Assembly (NCBI GenBank): GCA_964017145.1
Contig: OZ024848.1
Span: 3,112,501-3,176,500 of the forward strand
Reading direction: 5' to 3'
From: Agrocybe praecox
Taxonomy: Eukaryota > Basidiomycota > Agaricomycetes > Agaricales > Agrocybaceae
Length of the DNA: 64,000 bases
Shown: positions 11,743 to 23,797 of the stretch, piece by piece
Numbering within the stretch: the stretch's first letter is position 1
Layout: each line of letters opens with the position of its first letter
The notes under the pieces: model-generated
What the model was told of the DNA's origin: nothing
Seen by the model: the letters and a program-made list of their open reading frames with translations, nothing else
Databases searched by the model: none
Position numbers and translations under genes: made by a program

Positions 11743-13618
11743 ATGATGCCGGCACAACTCCAATCCAATCTTTTTCAATCCGCCAACGGCTTCGCGTCCG
11801 TACTGGAACACGTACACAGTCAGGCGCCTGTATCCGAGAACCAATACGATTCTAGTAGTTGTGGTTCGCCAATTTCAACTACTGCTAGTAGTGATCACCA
11901 CTACCACCACCATCATCACCAATCGGCATCCGGCTTGGAGGCTACTAATGGTGGCGACGAGTTGTATTTCGTATGTATATTTATTCGGTTTTATATATTT
12001 ACGATGAACGCTGATCTTGTTGATCCATCGATATAGGAGGCTCCTCGAAAACACCATGTTGGGGCGGTGTCGTATGTCGATGGCCACTACCAGCAGCACC
12101 AGCAGCATTATCATCCTGGAAAACTGTTCGATGCTACTACGCTGAAGCAGCATCAGGATACGTCTCCGTGGGCTACAAACTCGGCCTATTGGAATGGGTA
12201 CTATTATCAATCTCAGTCCCAGTCTTCGACGAATAATGACCAGTCGGGTCATTCCGTTGGGCCCACTTCTCCGGGTTCGCCTACGACTTCTACTTCGAGT
12301 AGGAGCACGAGTTCGACACACCAAGAGCTTGTGGATCCGCGTGTGTTTCAACAGCAGCAGCAACAACAACATCATCGACCGCAGATGATGATGATGATGC
12401 CCACGACTGCTAGTACTAGTAGTAGTAGTCAATATTTTCATCATCATCAACAACCTTTGGTATGTTCTTCTTGTGGGCTACGCCCTCTGATCCAAGGGTT
12501 TATATACTCATTTTATGTTTGCATTAGAATATGCCAGTGCTCATACACCCCAATCATTTTGCGATGCCTCGAAGTTCGGGTACGGGCACAGGCGGCCACT
12601 CACATGAGGCGCCTTCTGCTTCTACCAGTACTAGGGGCTCAACTCCAGGATCGTCCGGTTCTCCTCCAGAGAAACCGAAATACTACGTCGCTGTACGTCC
12701 TACATTTCACTGTCCCCTTTCCCCTCTCTCACATGCGTGCATATATGCATTCGACTAACTAACATACCTAACAGCATGAGCCGGTCCCACCAGAGAAACT
12801 ATCCAAATACTCCGAGCTGACGGCGCACCTCGAGTTCATGCTCCGCCTTGAGGAGGAGGAAAGGCAGGAAAAACAACAAAAGCAGAAGGAAATGGAGAGG
12901 AAAAAGGCGAAGAGCTTGAAGAAGATCGCGCACGCTTCGAAGTTGAAAATTTCCACTTCCATCATCGGAGGTGATAACGAGCAAGCCGGCCCCTCCATCT
13001 CGCCCATTCGGACGAAGAAGCGCAGACAGCAGCGGGTGTCGCCTGGTGGTGGGAGTGTCGGCGGGGTTGGGGAAAGCGGATGTCCTCGTAAAACTCGAGT
13101 GGATGGGACGTCGATGGCGATGTCCAATCCGAGTCCGAGTCTGAATCAGGCTAGTGGGAGTGGGGTGGACTCTGTTGTTGTCGGTGGTGTAGGACTGGGA
13201 GGTGTCGTAGGCAAAGGACCAGCAGGAACAGGACCCGGCACGACCCCCCGCTCGGGCTCTCAATCGACGTATTCTTCTGATAATGCATCTCCTCCGCCGG
13301 CAGCGGTGACAGTGGGAAGCAGCACGAAGACTTCGAAGCAGACCGGCGGCAGAGAACCCAAGAAGCTCTCTATCTCTCAGGCGTGTACGTTCTGCAGGGA
13401 GCGGAAGGTCCCTTGTGGGAGACCGCCTGCTGATGTTGAGGATCAGACTTGCAAGTGAGTTGGATGGACCGATGTTCTTTTCTTTTTCGTTCTTTCTTCA
13501 TCGCATACTGATTATGGCTCTCTTTTTAAAATTTGTAACCAGTCAATGCGCACGACGGAAATTCATCTGCAGATACCCCAAACCGGGCGAGAAGAGCTCG
13601 CGTCGCCGACATTCTTAG
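11743..13618 (+). CDS. Transcription factor with a C-terminal Zn2Cys6 cluster
   Basis: A predicted nuclear regulator of 523 aa. Exons: 11743-11970, 12037-12459, 12528-12692, 12775-13454, 13543-13618. The first two thirds are low complexity: His-rich runs, Gln runs (FQQQQQQQHH), Met and Ser runs, and Pro/Ser/Gly segments. A charged segment in exon 4 (about 30 residues of Glu, Lys, Arg and Gln) may form a coiled coil. The zinc cluster is at the very C-terminus: ACTFCRERKVPCGRP...TCNQCARRKFICRYP, which fits C-x2-C-x6-C-x11-C-x2-C-x6-C, with the fourth Cys followed by an intron. It then ends in a basic tail (EKSSRRRHS). The usual ascomycete arrangement is N-terminal; this C-terminal form is common in Agaricomycetes. 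The fungal_trans domain is absent. Target genes cannot be inferred. Confidence 0.88.
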
Positions 13619-15273
13619 CGCTTGAGCGCTTTCCTTCCTTCTGTGATTTGTGATGCCGCTACTACGCTCGTCACGGTGGTCGGACCTGCCAACCGCCAAC
13701 CTTTTTGTGAACTAACTAACTCCTTCAATTGTTTTTTCTATTGTTTTGTTTTGAAACCTTGTTATCCCATCTTGTTCTCTTTCATCCTTCAACTTGTTCT
13801 CGTGGTTTTGTTCGTTGCTTTGTTTTATATAGGATTATACCCTGTTTTAATTTTCTTGTATCTGCTATCCGTCCGTGTCCATCTCGTGTCCATCAACTCA
13901 ACTCATCGACTCATCCCATGTCCATCCATACGTCTATGCGCCCGTCCGTCCGCCTGTTATCGTGTTGTCGCGCTATGTTCATCACAATGCTGTTTTTCTG
14001 TCTCGATATGTTTTCTCGCTTCCTTGCTTTTACTTGTCTGTTTAAACCCCTGCTGTGTTTTTTTTTCTACTAGTTTGCTTGACCTGTTGCCACGTTTCCT
14101 TTCTTTCTTTCTTTCTTCTTCCCTTTCATTTTTAAAATTCTTTGTTTTGTTTTTGTCCTTTTGTTTTTCTCGTTTTTGGCCGACGATGATTGAATCCATC
14201 CTTCCGACTTGCTGTAACATACATACATACATTCACCCACTCACCCACCCGCATATAACAATAACATACGCGCATACCGCACGCGCACATATATACATAT
14301 TCCCATCCCATCCCAGCTTGCTCTCCTATACTCACTCTCCCACCTTGCTCTCCCATCCCATCCCATTCCATTTCGTCTCATCGCTGAATTCCCTTCGAGG
14401 CGCGTGCATACATAGTAAATACTTTGAAATAATAGTGTACCATACAAAAACTTCGCATAATACATATACATACTTCCTGGCATACTTATCAATGACAGAA
14501 CCTTTCTCAGTCCTGACATGCTTTACCCATGTCAGCGAGAGTACTTGCATGAAAAGTCCGATTTTTTTCAATTTTGTCCTGCATTCGCATGCGAACACGA
14601 TATATGGGATAATGATAAGTTATAACGTATGGAAGTACGTATGGAAGTACCGTATGTACCGTATGTATATGGTACTATAGATACGGCATTTTCTCAATAC
14701 ATCCATCCTTCGAATTCTGTGGAATGACATGGTTGTCCCTGTAATATGTACACACAATATATAATTGTAATCACAACATGGTCGTTTTCCATATAAAAAT
14801 ATACAGACTTGGAGCGACCAATCAGAATACGTGCGCCGGCGCAGGATTTAGAACGAAGGACATTGGCCTAGGCTAGTTTATATAATTATTGTGTACCGTC
14901 GGCTCGTTCAATTGAATCGAGCACGTAGAGATGTTGGAATGCGTAACATAAGGCCTTCAGGCTAAATGGTGCCGTAGGAGGTTCGGAAGAACGGTGCGAA
15001 AGAGTTTGCTATTTGAATGCGTGTGCAGTTTATGTCAATAATGCTAACGACGATGGAGGATTGACAATTGCGCAGCGTGAGTTGTTGGGCATCGGGCATC
15101 GGACATTAAAGGACGAATTGAATAAGCACAACTGGTCATAAAATAATTTTTCGGATGAGTGCGTATAATCCGGGGATGAGGGATTCAGATACATAATAGA
15201 AAAGAAAGCAAGAAATAAAGAAATAAGACGAGAGGGGAAAAACAGGTACAAAACGAACAAACTGATGTCTTGC
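13619..15273. other. Convergent intergenic region, pyrimidine-rich
   Basis: About 1.65 kb between the stop codons of two converging genes. The first 750 bases are strongly T/C-rich on the plus strand, followed by CATA repeats (14218-14235) and CCATCCCATCCC repeats around 14300-14370. It probably holds both 3' UTRs. The long open frame 13622-14680 is treated as chance (see rejected items). Confidence 0.6.
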
Positions 15274-16738
15274 CTAGTGCTCTTTTAGGTCGACCACTAT
15301 AGGTTGGAATCCGGGACCACCGAAGGCCGACTGTACTCCGTTCCTTCTGGCTCGTGATCCCATGGGCCAGTTGGCTGCGTTTACGAACACAGTGCGTTCC
15401 GCATTGCTGGCCTCTTCGTCAGGTAAGTCTCGACTGCTCGCAACCAGCGGATCGTCGTTCTGAATTTCGGGAGATTCAAAATTCGCCGTGGGATCCCAAG
15501 TGTGGATGTACGCTCCGTGGGCTTCGTGGATGTGTCCTGCGAGGTGTAGGCGGGGCCGTAGTTCAGAAAGACGGTTCCGAAGATTTTCACACCCGACTTC
15601 GTCTCCACGAACTATTCTGTCTAGAATCTGATGTGCTGGCCCATGGGTTAACCTATGTTAAGCAATCGGTGTGAGTTGCTGGTATATTGAGGAAGAAGGT
15701 GGATAACGGGGTATGTTGGGAGAGATAGGGATTCTATATATGCCTTCCACCACTGTAAGCAGTGGGATTAGGACCGATAGAAATACTTACAGTATGTCTG
15801 TTTTAGGGAACTTGGATACGAGATCTGTAAGGAAAGGAAAATGGTTTGTGTGTGAAGGAAAGATAAGTGACTATTAATGAAAATGGGGTAGCGTTTATAC
15901 TTACCGGCACCATCATCACGGGAATAATTGAATGCTAAGTTAAAAAATTCAGGCGACCACTATGAGTGAGAAAAGACATTGCTTAGTTATAATGTTATGC
16001 TGCTTTTTTTCGAGAAAGTGCAGGTGAAGAGACGAGAGATGAGGTACAAGGGGGGAAAAGAAAAGAAAAACACACAGGCGATCCATACACGCTCCAGGTT
16101 TTCCCATCTTCGTGCACTTTGAATTGATATTCTTCGTCTTGGAGATAGACAATTCGAGCATCGCGCGCCCGTTGACCTTTCACCATCTCGACGATGGGTT
16201 TCGTATCCTATAGGCATCGCGTAGCATCAGGAGTGAAGAGAGGCTTTGTCTATGCCAAATACATACTTGTTTTCCAACGATCCTATGCCAGTTTTGGTGC
16301 TCGTTCTCGTACCATTCTTCGTGCAACGCTAGGTCGTGATTGCCTGCAATGATTCTAGACACAGGTTCGTCAGATGCATGTAAGTTCAGAAGAAAACGAG
16401 CACGATTACATCTTGATCTTATGGGGTAGCTCGTACAGCCATTCCATCGTCTTCACGAACTCGGCGTGCGTTCCGTGATTCGTCAGATCGCCACTGTGCA
16501 GCAAGACATCGCCGTCCGGGATACTGAAGACATGGGACTGCGTATCGCTGATGCAGACGAATCGGGTCCATTCGTCCTTTTCCGTTGAATTTGAAGGCTT
16601 GGGTTTAGGCGGAAGAGGTACAGAGGGATCGTATTCGAGATACACGATCTCGCGAGGAGAGGTGAATACGATGCTTTCGTAGTGTTGGTCGGCGTCGTCG
16701 ATGTTCGCGGTGATCCTCGGGGGTGATGGTATTCGCAT
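15274..16738 (-). CDS. Calcineurin-like metallophosphoesterase (MPPED-like), MPE-A
   Basis: A predicted cytosolic phosphodiesterase of the MPPED1/2-like branch (two-metal metallophosphoesterases); natural substrate unknown. Exons 16738-16410, 16354-16267, 16207-16076, 15959-15905, 15824-15791, 15652-15274 give 338 aa. Metal-site motifs in order: SDTQSH, SGDLTN, AGNHDLALH, LLTHGPAHQILD, AGHIHEAHG. The first motif should be DxH, but the third position is Gln. The alternative start at 16894 adds 52 residues; I prefer the ATG at 16738 because homology with MPE-B begins shortly after it. The gene is divergent from PLC-B with 1.4 kb between. Exons 3, 4 and 5 have exactly the same lengths (132, 55, 34) as in MPE-B, so the two are true duplicates. 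Confidence 0.9.
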
Positions 16739-18111
16739 TATTTGCAGAGCCTTGAGACCCAAAGATAAACAAAGCAGGGTCGTCGTTTTTCGATGACAAT
16801 GAAGTTGGTTAGTGGAACTTGGACCCGGCGAGTGTCGTATTGGGGTCTGATCTCCCACGTGTGGCGGAGTGTGTTCCGTTTGTCTCGCTCTCATTGTCTA
16901 AAATGGTGCGCTTGAGGAATAAAAACGCAATGAGCACCTTGCTATGCTATGCTATGTGCATACGAATCCTCGCTGCAGGCGCGTTCGTCTTGATCTTGCT
17001 ACACTGCATAAACTCGACATATTCTTCGAGATGGTTGACACACGGAGTGATCGATTTCTTTGGAATTCAAACAGTTGAGGATCAAAGGAAGGTTGAGGTC
17101 AGTTCAAGCATGTCGTTGATTCTGGACACTGCGTTGCCAGGCTCTTCAATGCACCATGCGCGAGCCACCAAGATCGTAAATTTTATTTACCGCCTCGGCC
17201 TGAGATTTTGGCCACGGTTTTGCCTTCGTCTCAAGGTGCAGAGCGTACACCACCAGGTTGCAGACGGATTATTAGTGGATGGTGTCTATCGGATAGTCAT
17301 TTTAGTTTCGCCGACATGAAGTAAACCACGAAACGCACAGAATCGACGTTTCCTCGTTTCACTGCGTAGGCGTCTATTATTGGCTGTGTGAGCGCCCATA
17401 TTGAACCTGGAGGGCTAGAACAATCGACAAGTTACAGCCTACACGTCGCCTCCTATGATTAGAAGATTAGGAGAGATGTAGTGAATACGCACTATGACTA
17501 GAACCAAGTATTGCCAGCTGTGAGTCATACGTCAAACAAATTTGCGCGAGAGAAGAATTATCCTAGATATTCATAACCCTTCACCGGGAATCGGTTTTGA
17601 TCGGGATTTACTGGCTTGGGGTGCATTCACGCGCGTTCTATAGTTTGAAAGATTTAGGGACAAGGTCGACTGGAAAACCCCCGGAGCGCCCGAGAACTGG
17701 GGCTCAAAAATGGAGCATCATTCGGCAAGCAATATGGTGCAAGGACATAGTTCGTCGAGCGGCACCGGCTTAGCGTCTTTGTCGGTATTAAGGTATTAAA
17801 CGTTGTCTCCACTGTTCTATTGTCCAAAGTACATAGCTATTTGACTCTTAGTCAATCAAACGGACCATATAGCGATATGCTGCGGTATGATGTTTATCTA
17901 TGAAGATATATAAGACGACCGGAAAACAAAACTGGAAGTGACGATCCACACAAGCCACAACTCACTTCCTACATATACGCCCTGGAGGCGAGAACGCCGA
18001 CTGACGGTTGTCACGGTGCCAATCCCTTTATATCTAATCCAAGTTCTTGACAATCTTGAAGCGCTCACAAGGCCCGGCGCCTCGCCGGCCAAGTATTGCT
18101 GGTTTTCTCCA
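16739..18111. other. Divergent intergenic region between MPE-A and PLC-B
   Basis: About 1.4 kb that should carry both promoters. The open frame at 16819-17319 (plus) begins at TTG, has no ATG near its start and no recognisable content, so I left it out. Confidence 0.5.
17907..17914 (+). promoter_or_regulatory. Candidate TATA box for PLC-B
   Basis: TATATAAG lies about 200 bases before the first in-frame ATG of PLC-B. Position and sequence fit a core promoter, but the transcription start is not known. Confidence 0.4.
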
Positions 18112-21100
18112 ATGGCTAATTCCCCAGCATCTACGTCGAGGCCAGTAGGGATGCTCAAGAGAGCGGGAAACATCGTAAACAGCAATGGCGATGTTGTTCG
18201 GGAACTCGCCGACGGCCCATCGGCGCCAAGCATGCCTTCGAAGAGGAACGGTATCCGTGCATCCATCAAGCGCAGGTTCCTCGACTTTAAGGCTCGGTCG
18301 ATACCAGTAAAGAGGTCGAAATCCTTGACAGGACAACATTCAGTGACGGTGACGGCAGAAGGCAAGAAACGCAGGGGCCACTCCAAATCGCTGTCAGACG
18401 TGACCACCGCCGCGTCGTTGAGACCTGTCCTTATCCATGCCGCGACTACACCGACGACCACAGCAGGCATACAACCACTTGAGAGCGTAACGGAAGGGGT
18501 CATTTCCAGCCATGCTGAAGAGGAGCCGTCATCTCCAGCGATAGGCAACATACGGGTCCCTCAGTTGTTGCAGCAGGGCACACCCATGACGAAAGTCTCT
18601 GCGAAAACACATAAAAAGTGTGTCTTCCGCCTCGATGCGGACCTAGGACAGATTGTATGGGAGTCAAAGAAGCATAAAATCAGTACGCACTCTTTACTCG
18701 CTCGTTGGCATTTGATTTAACGCGATGTTTCCAGTTCCAATCGAAAATATCAAAGAGATCCGCTCCGGCGACGATGCTCGCTTCCATCGCGAACAGTTCC
18801 AGCTCTCGCAGGACTATCAAGACCGCTGGTTAAGCATCGTCTACTTCCTCAATGGGAACTACAAGACCCTCCACCTTATAGCAGCCACGAAGGAGGTGTT
18901 CAAAATGTGGGATCGGACACTTCGCGAGTTGCATGAGGTGCGCCTTGAATTGATGAGAGGGCTCGGGAACGGGGAGATGCGTCAAGCGCTTTGGGAGAAA
19001 CAGTATTGGAAGGGCGCGGACGAAGAGAGGGACCAGAAGCTGAGCTTCGAGGAGGTGGTGAAATTGTGCAGGGGATTAAACATTAACTCCAATAAGGACG
19101 ATCTTCTGAGACTGTTCATGGTAATCACAATTGTGTTCGTTCATCTCGCTTAGTTTTTCCTAATATTTGGAATATAGCAAGCCGACACGAATCACCGAAA
19201 ATACCTCGATTTTGACGACTTTCGCCGCTTCGTGAAGCTCCTCAAAGCTCGGCCAGAGCTTGATAGACTGTACAAGTCACTACGAGCAAAGAATGACGGT
19301 GTCTTTGACTTCAAGGTCTTTGAGAAGTTCATGCTTGAGAAGCAAAAGGTAATATATTTTTTTCTGCATAAATGAAATGACGATGTTTATTGTTTCTTTC
19401 TCGCAGTCAGAAGCGTCTCAGTCCCAGCTTCGTGCATTGTTCAAGAAATACTTATCTCCAGACTCCGATGTGATGACTGTCGATGGTTTTGTTTCTTTCC
19501 TTCTCTCTCAGGACAACTCCGCATTTTCCGACCAACATAAAGACACCTGGCAAGACATGACCCGTCCATTACCAGAATACTTTGTTTCGTCTTCCCACAA
19601 CACATATCTAGTTGGTCATCAACTTGTCGGTGTCAGCACGATCGAAGGGTATATTCGCGCATTACTGCATAGTTGTCGGAGCGTTGAAGGTAGTTTGCTT
19701 TCCTTTTTTTTCAAGGACGAAACCTTTCTCAACATTCTTGTAGTTGATATCTACGACGGAGAACATGAGCCAATGATTTTTCACGGCAAAACGTTGACAT
19801 CCAAGGTTTCCTTGAGGAGTGTCTGCAAGGTCATCTCGAAGTACGGCTTCGTGGCCTCGCCTTATCCAATCATTATTTCTGCGGAAGTTCATTGTGGCTT
19901 GGTTGGCCAGGACATGATTGCACAAATCATGATCGAAGAATTTGGCGACGCCTTGGTTAGAATACCAGCGGATTCTGAAGGTCACCGTGATAAGATCGAA
20001 CAATTACCGAGCCCAGAAGGATTGAAGGGGAAAATATTGCTCAAGGTGCGCTATATTGAATCATATGGTTATTTTGGAATTTCCTTACAAATACATTAAT
20101 AGGCCAAAAATTTCAACCTCGTCAAAGTGGATTCCATGGACAGCGACGGCAGCAGTTCACTCACTGACCCTTCCTCTTCAGCTTCCGAGTCAGATGCGTT
20201 CATCGATTTCACGAAACGTCCATTATCATCTGCTCATGACAATCACGACGCGAAGAAACAACGGCGTCATTCCGAGGTTACAGTGAAAGGTTCGTCAATT
20301 ATTTTCCTGTTCGTCATTGTCAATATTCTAATTCTAATCCGACCCCGATTCATCAGAGCACCTCAACAAAGCCCGCGCAAACATCATGCAGCGTGTACGG
20401 AGCGTCAAGAAGGGCCCGGTCTTGACACCAGAATCTGTACTTTCCCAATCACCTCCTTCCATGTCCGCAGCCCAGTCCAAAAACTCGCCGATTCCTCCTC
20501 CTTTATCCCTTAAATCCTCTACGGGGTCCCCTTACCCTCTCTATTCACCCCCGCCGTTGTCCTCTGGTTTCCTCAAATCTCCGCTTCCGATGTCTGCACG
20601 CCATTCCTTCGATGACCGTCCCAAACCCAAGATGTCATTGGCGCTCCTCTCGCTCTTGGTGTACACCGTCGGGGTGAAATGTCGTGGGATCAACAAGATA
20701 GAGAAATACGCCCCAGAGCACATGTTCTCCCTCTCCGAAAACGCTGCGAACAAGATGCTCAGATTCGGGATGTGGGACCTGATCAAGCACAGCAAGACGC
20801 ATCTCGTGAGGACATATCCGAAAGGCACACGATTGAGCTCGACAAACTACGAGCCGCACAGATATTGGGCGGCTGGGGCGCAGTTGGTCGCTATTAATTG
20901 GCAGACGTTCGATTTGGGGTATATGATCAACCATGCGATGTTCCAGCGGAATGGGAAGGCGGGGTATGTCCTTAAACCAGACGCACTCAGGCTGGCGCAT
21001 AAAGAAATATTGGCGAAGAAAAGAATGCATCACTTCGATGTGCGGATTATCAGTGCCCAGCAGCTGCCGAGACCAAAGGATGCGTCGGGGCATGAGGTGC

Positions 21101-21688
21101 AGGAAAAGAGTATAGTTGATCCATTTGTGGAGGTTACGCTTTATGTTCCTGATTGGCCGGTTTTGTCGAAAGACAAGGAGAAGGAGAAGGATGGGAAGGG
21201 CAAGTCGAAAGATAAAGACGTTGACTCGGGTGGTGTGCCGAGCTTAGCAGTGCCCACTACAGTAGCTGTTGCAGCCGCCGCCTCTGTCGCGAGTCTTTTG
21301 CCCGTTCCTGGGCCATCTTCAACAGCTGCCAAGGCAATATCATCCCGCACCTCAGTCGTGAAGAAGAACGGGTTCAACCCCGTCTGGGAGGAAGACCTGA
21401 GGATTCCGTTCGAGTGCGTTGGGGATATGATGGACCTTATCTTTGTCAGGTTCGTCGTGAGGCAGGAAGACAAGGAGACGGACGAGCCGTTGGCGGTTTA
21501 TTGTGCCTCCCTGGGGAGCTTGCAACGGGGTGTGTTTTTCTTTTCTTCTTCATGTGGGTTCTGCTTTCTGATTGTGGTTGTGTGTGTGCTGCACAGGATA
21601 CCGACATCTGCCTTTACACGACTCGCAATTGTCCCAGTATCTCTTTTCGACACTGTTCGTTAGAATCAACGTCACCGAAGTGTCATAA
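18112..21688 (+). CDS. Phosphoinositide-specific phospholipase C (PLC-B), delta-like
   Basis: Paralogue of PLC-A. Exons 18112-18682, 18735-19120, 19178-19348, 19407-19689, 19744-20045, 20103-20289, 20357-21529, 21597-21688 give 1054 aa. It has a long N-terminal extension (about 150 residues, basic, KRRFLDFKARSIPVKRSKS) before the PH domain, then EF-hand-like (DTNHRKYLDFDDF), X, a long Ser/Pro-rich linker, Y and C2. Catalytic landmarks are kept: SSSHNTYL, VEVDIYDGE, MIFHGKT, IISAEVHC, TYPKGTR, and C2 SIVDPFVEV. The C2 domain carries a Lys/Asp and Ala-rich insert of about 75 residues before NGFNPVWEED. Introns in the PH, EF and X regions fall at the same places as in PLC-A, but the Y domain lacks two PLC-A introns and the X-Y linker has an extra one. 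The open frame upstream of 18112 begins at GTG, so the first ATG was used. Confidence 0.95.
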
Positions 21689-22157
21689 CGACCTCAACAC
21701 CTGGTTTGGATTCTTCTACCCCCCATCCCGCTCCAATTCACAGCACCTACCAGAACATACCTCTTACTCCATACACCATCTAACTCAACTATTTTTAAGT
21801 ATAAAATTATTATTATGCAGAGACATATCGGACGCACATGGATCAACTGTACCATTAGCAAGCAATTTCATTAATTTATACCACAACTTACTTCCTATAC
21901 TTCAGTATAACATAATGGATCTGTACTACGGATACTTTCCTGCATCTCGCAATCCTAATTGACATACTCATGGATAGACATATATGTTACGGTCTTCAGT
22001 ACGGTGGTAATATTCCCAAGATGGCAAGTGCGACCGACGTGTCGACCAGTGTCGTCACTCTCTTGTGCTTGGGTAATCTCTTTTTTCTTATCGATGATCG
22101 CTGGCGCTTTTGGCGATTATTACTACACAGTTTCCTGCGTCCTTTTGACTGAAGTCC
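21689..22157. other. Short intergenic region PLC-B to MPE-B
   Basis: 470 bases between two plus-strand genes; contains the PLC-B 3' UTR and MPE-B promoter. Nothing else seen. Confidence 0.5.
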
Positions 22158-23460
22158 ATGGCTCCCAAATTTGACGAAGTTGTCTTTACAGCGTCAGATA
22201 CAATTGTTCATCTGGATTACATTCCATCGCAGCCGTTTCCCCCAAAGCCATCGGCCGAGGAATGGACACGTTTCGTGTGCGTAAGTGATACTCACGCAAA
22301 AACCTTCCAGGTTCCAGACGGGGACGTTCTCCTTCATGCCGGGGACTTGACAGACGTAGGAGAGTTGAAGGACTTCGAACCGACGATGGAGTAGCTGTAC
22401 TCTCTGCCTCATAAATTAAAAATGTGAGTCGTGTACACTTTTGTTGTGCTTTATGTTCGTTTCTATTGTGTATAGAGCTGATTTGTATGATTATGGGAAT
22501 AGAATTGTAGCTGGTAATCATGACTTGACATTGCATAAGGCGTGGTACGAAACTGAACACGAGAGATTTCACGAGGAGAAAGAGGTGGGCCGAGTTCAAC
22601 GCATGTTAATCGGTGGCACACTGTTCGGGAACTTACAGCATTCGACAATTATGATAGAACATTAAGCCGATTATGGAACTTTTCAAGGACGAAAGGGCGA
22701 GAGCGGCAGGAATTGTATACCTGGAAGATGAAAGCTACGAATTTCGAATTAAAGAAGGTGGTAGGCTGTGGAGTGTATATGGCTCTTCGGTACGTCTTCG
22801 TAATTTACTTTCCGTGGGACAGGATTTTGACAGAAAATACATTACTTCAGTGGTCGCCTGAGTTCTATAACTGGGCGTTCAATTACCCTCGGCAAGCCGG
22901 CCTAGGTCTGTTTAATAGTGTCCAACGTCCTTTAGAGAAGCCGGGCTGAATTATCATTCTCATGTCAATAGAGCTTGTCGCCAAATTCCCGAAAACAGAC
23001 ATTCTGTACGTTATTTCAATTTAAAAAATCCCCTTTTTCTTGGTACGCTCTGTCCTTATGCGAACTTATTCACAGAATCACACATGCACCCGCGTATCAG
23101 ATCCTGGACAGAGTAGTCAATGAAGAAGACGTCGGCTGCGAGGCTCTTCGAGCTCGTCTTTCGGAACTCCGTCCTCGCATTCATCTAGCAGGCCATATAC
23201 ACGAGGCTCATGGGGCATACCTCCACACATGGGACCCTTCATCCTTCGCTGCGCCCAGGGTGCAGAACAGTGACCCGAAAGTGACGACCAGCTGGCAGGT
23301 TATTGAAGATCCCTTCCGAGTCCCCGAAGCTGAACGCACCGTCTTCGTAAATGCCTCCAATCAACCAGCTGGGGAACGCGCTCTGTGGGGGCTGGACGCT
23401 CGAGAAGAGTTCGGCGGACTTGGCTTCCAACCTGTCGTCGTAGACCTGAAGGATTTCTAA
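22158..23460 (+). pseudogene. Metallophosphoesterase MPE-B with one in-frame TAG
   Basis: Paralogue of MPE-A, same strand as and directly downstream of PLC-B. Exons 22158-22423, 22503-22584, 22658-22789, 22851-22905, 22972-23005, 23076-23460 total 318 codons. All splice phases match, and exons 3-5 have the same lengths as in MPE-A. Metal-site motifs are all intact: SDTHAKT, AGDLTD, AGNHDLTLH, LITHAPA, AGHIHEAHG. The single defect is TAG at 22392-22394, between PTME and LYSLPHKLK, where MPE-A reads MEWLYELPHKIK; one base change (TGG to TAG) explains it. No GT-AG intron could remove it. The donor of intron 2 (GTGGGC) is weak. The absence of other damage means inactivation is very recent, or the TAG is read through, or it is a sequencing error. 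Confidence 0.8.
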
Positions 23461-23797
23461 GCTTTGAATTGGCTTTGACGCCATCCATTGTATAACTGAT
23501 ACCTATTCCTGTCAAGTCATCTTTTATACTCTCCACGTTTCTTGCACGCTTTGATCTTCGTTGTATGCACCTAAATTTGTCTTCCCACTGGCACTTACCG
23601 ACTTCAATCTAGGTTAGCTGAAGTGACGCCAACTTTCCATGTGTCCCAGATCCATATATATAAAACAAGAATTTCTTCGTTTGGACGACCCTGAATCCTC
23701 AAGGTCGCCTTAAGGCTTAAGCTTCTTGAAAAACAAGCTTCCTGAAAATGAGCGTCGTTTTCTTTCTGAAACCTTCGTTTTACCTTCGATCATTCCA

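Noticed and set aside
11875..12453. 192-codon antisense frame (His/Leu/Arg-rich)
   Set aside because: Complement of the CAT/CAG-type repeats in the zinc-cluster gene.
13622..14680. 352-codon open frame downstream of the zinc-cluster gene
   Set aside because: It starts at TTG, has no ATG near its start, and is a pyrimidine-rich low-complexity translation (Phe, Leu, Cys, Ser). It lies where two 3' UTRs should meet.
16819..17319. 166-codon open frame in the MPE-A/PLC-B promoter region
   Set aside because: It begins at TTG and overlaps MPE-A upstream sequence; no recognisable domain.
17898..18551. 217-codon frame antisense to PLC-B exon 1
   Set aside because: It is the mirror of a verified coding exon, with no independent support.
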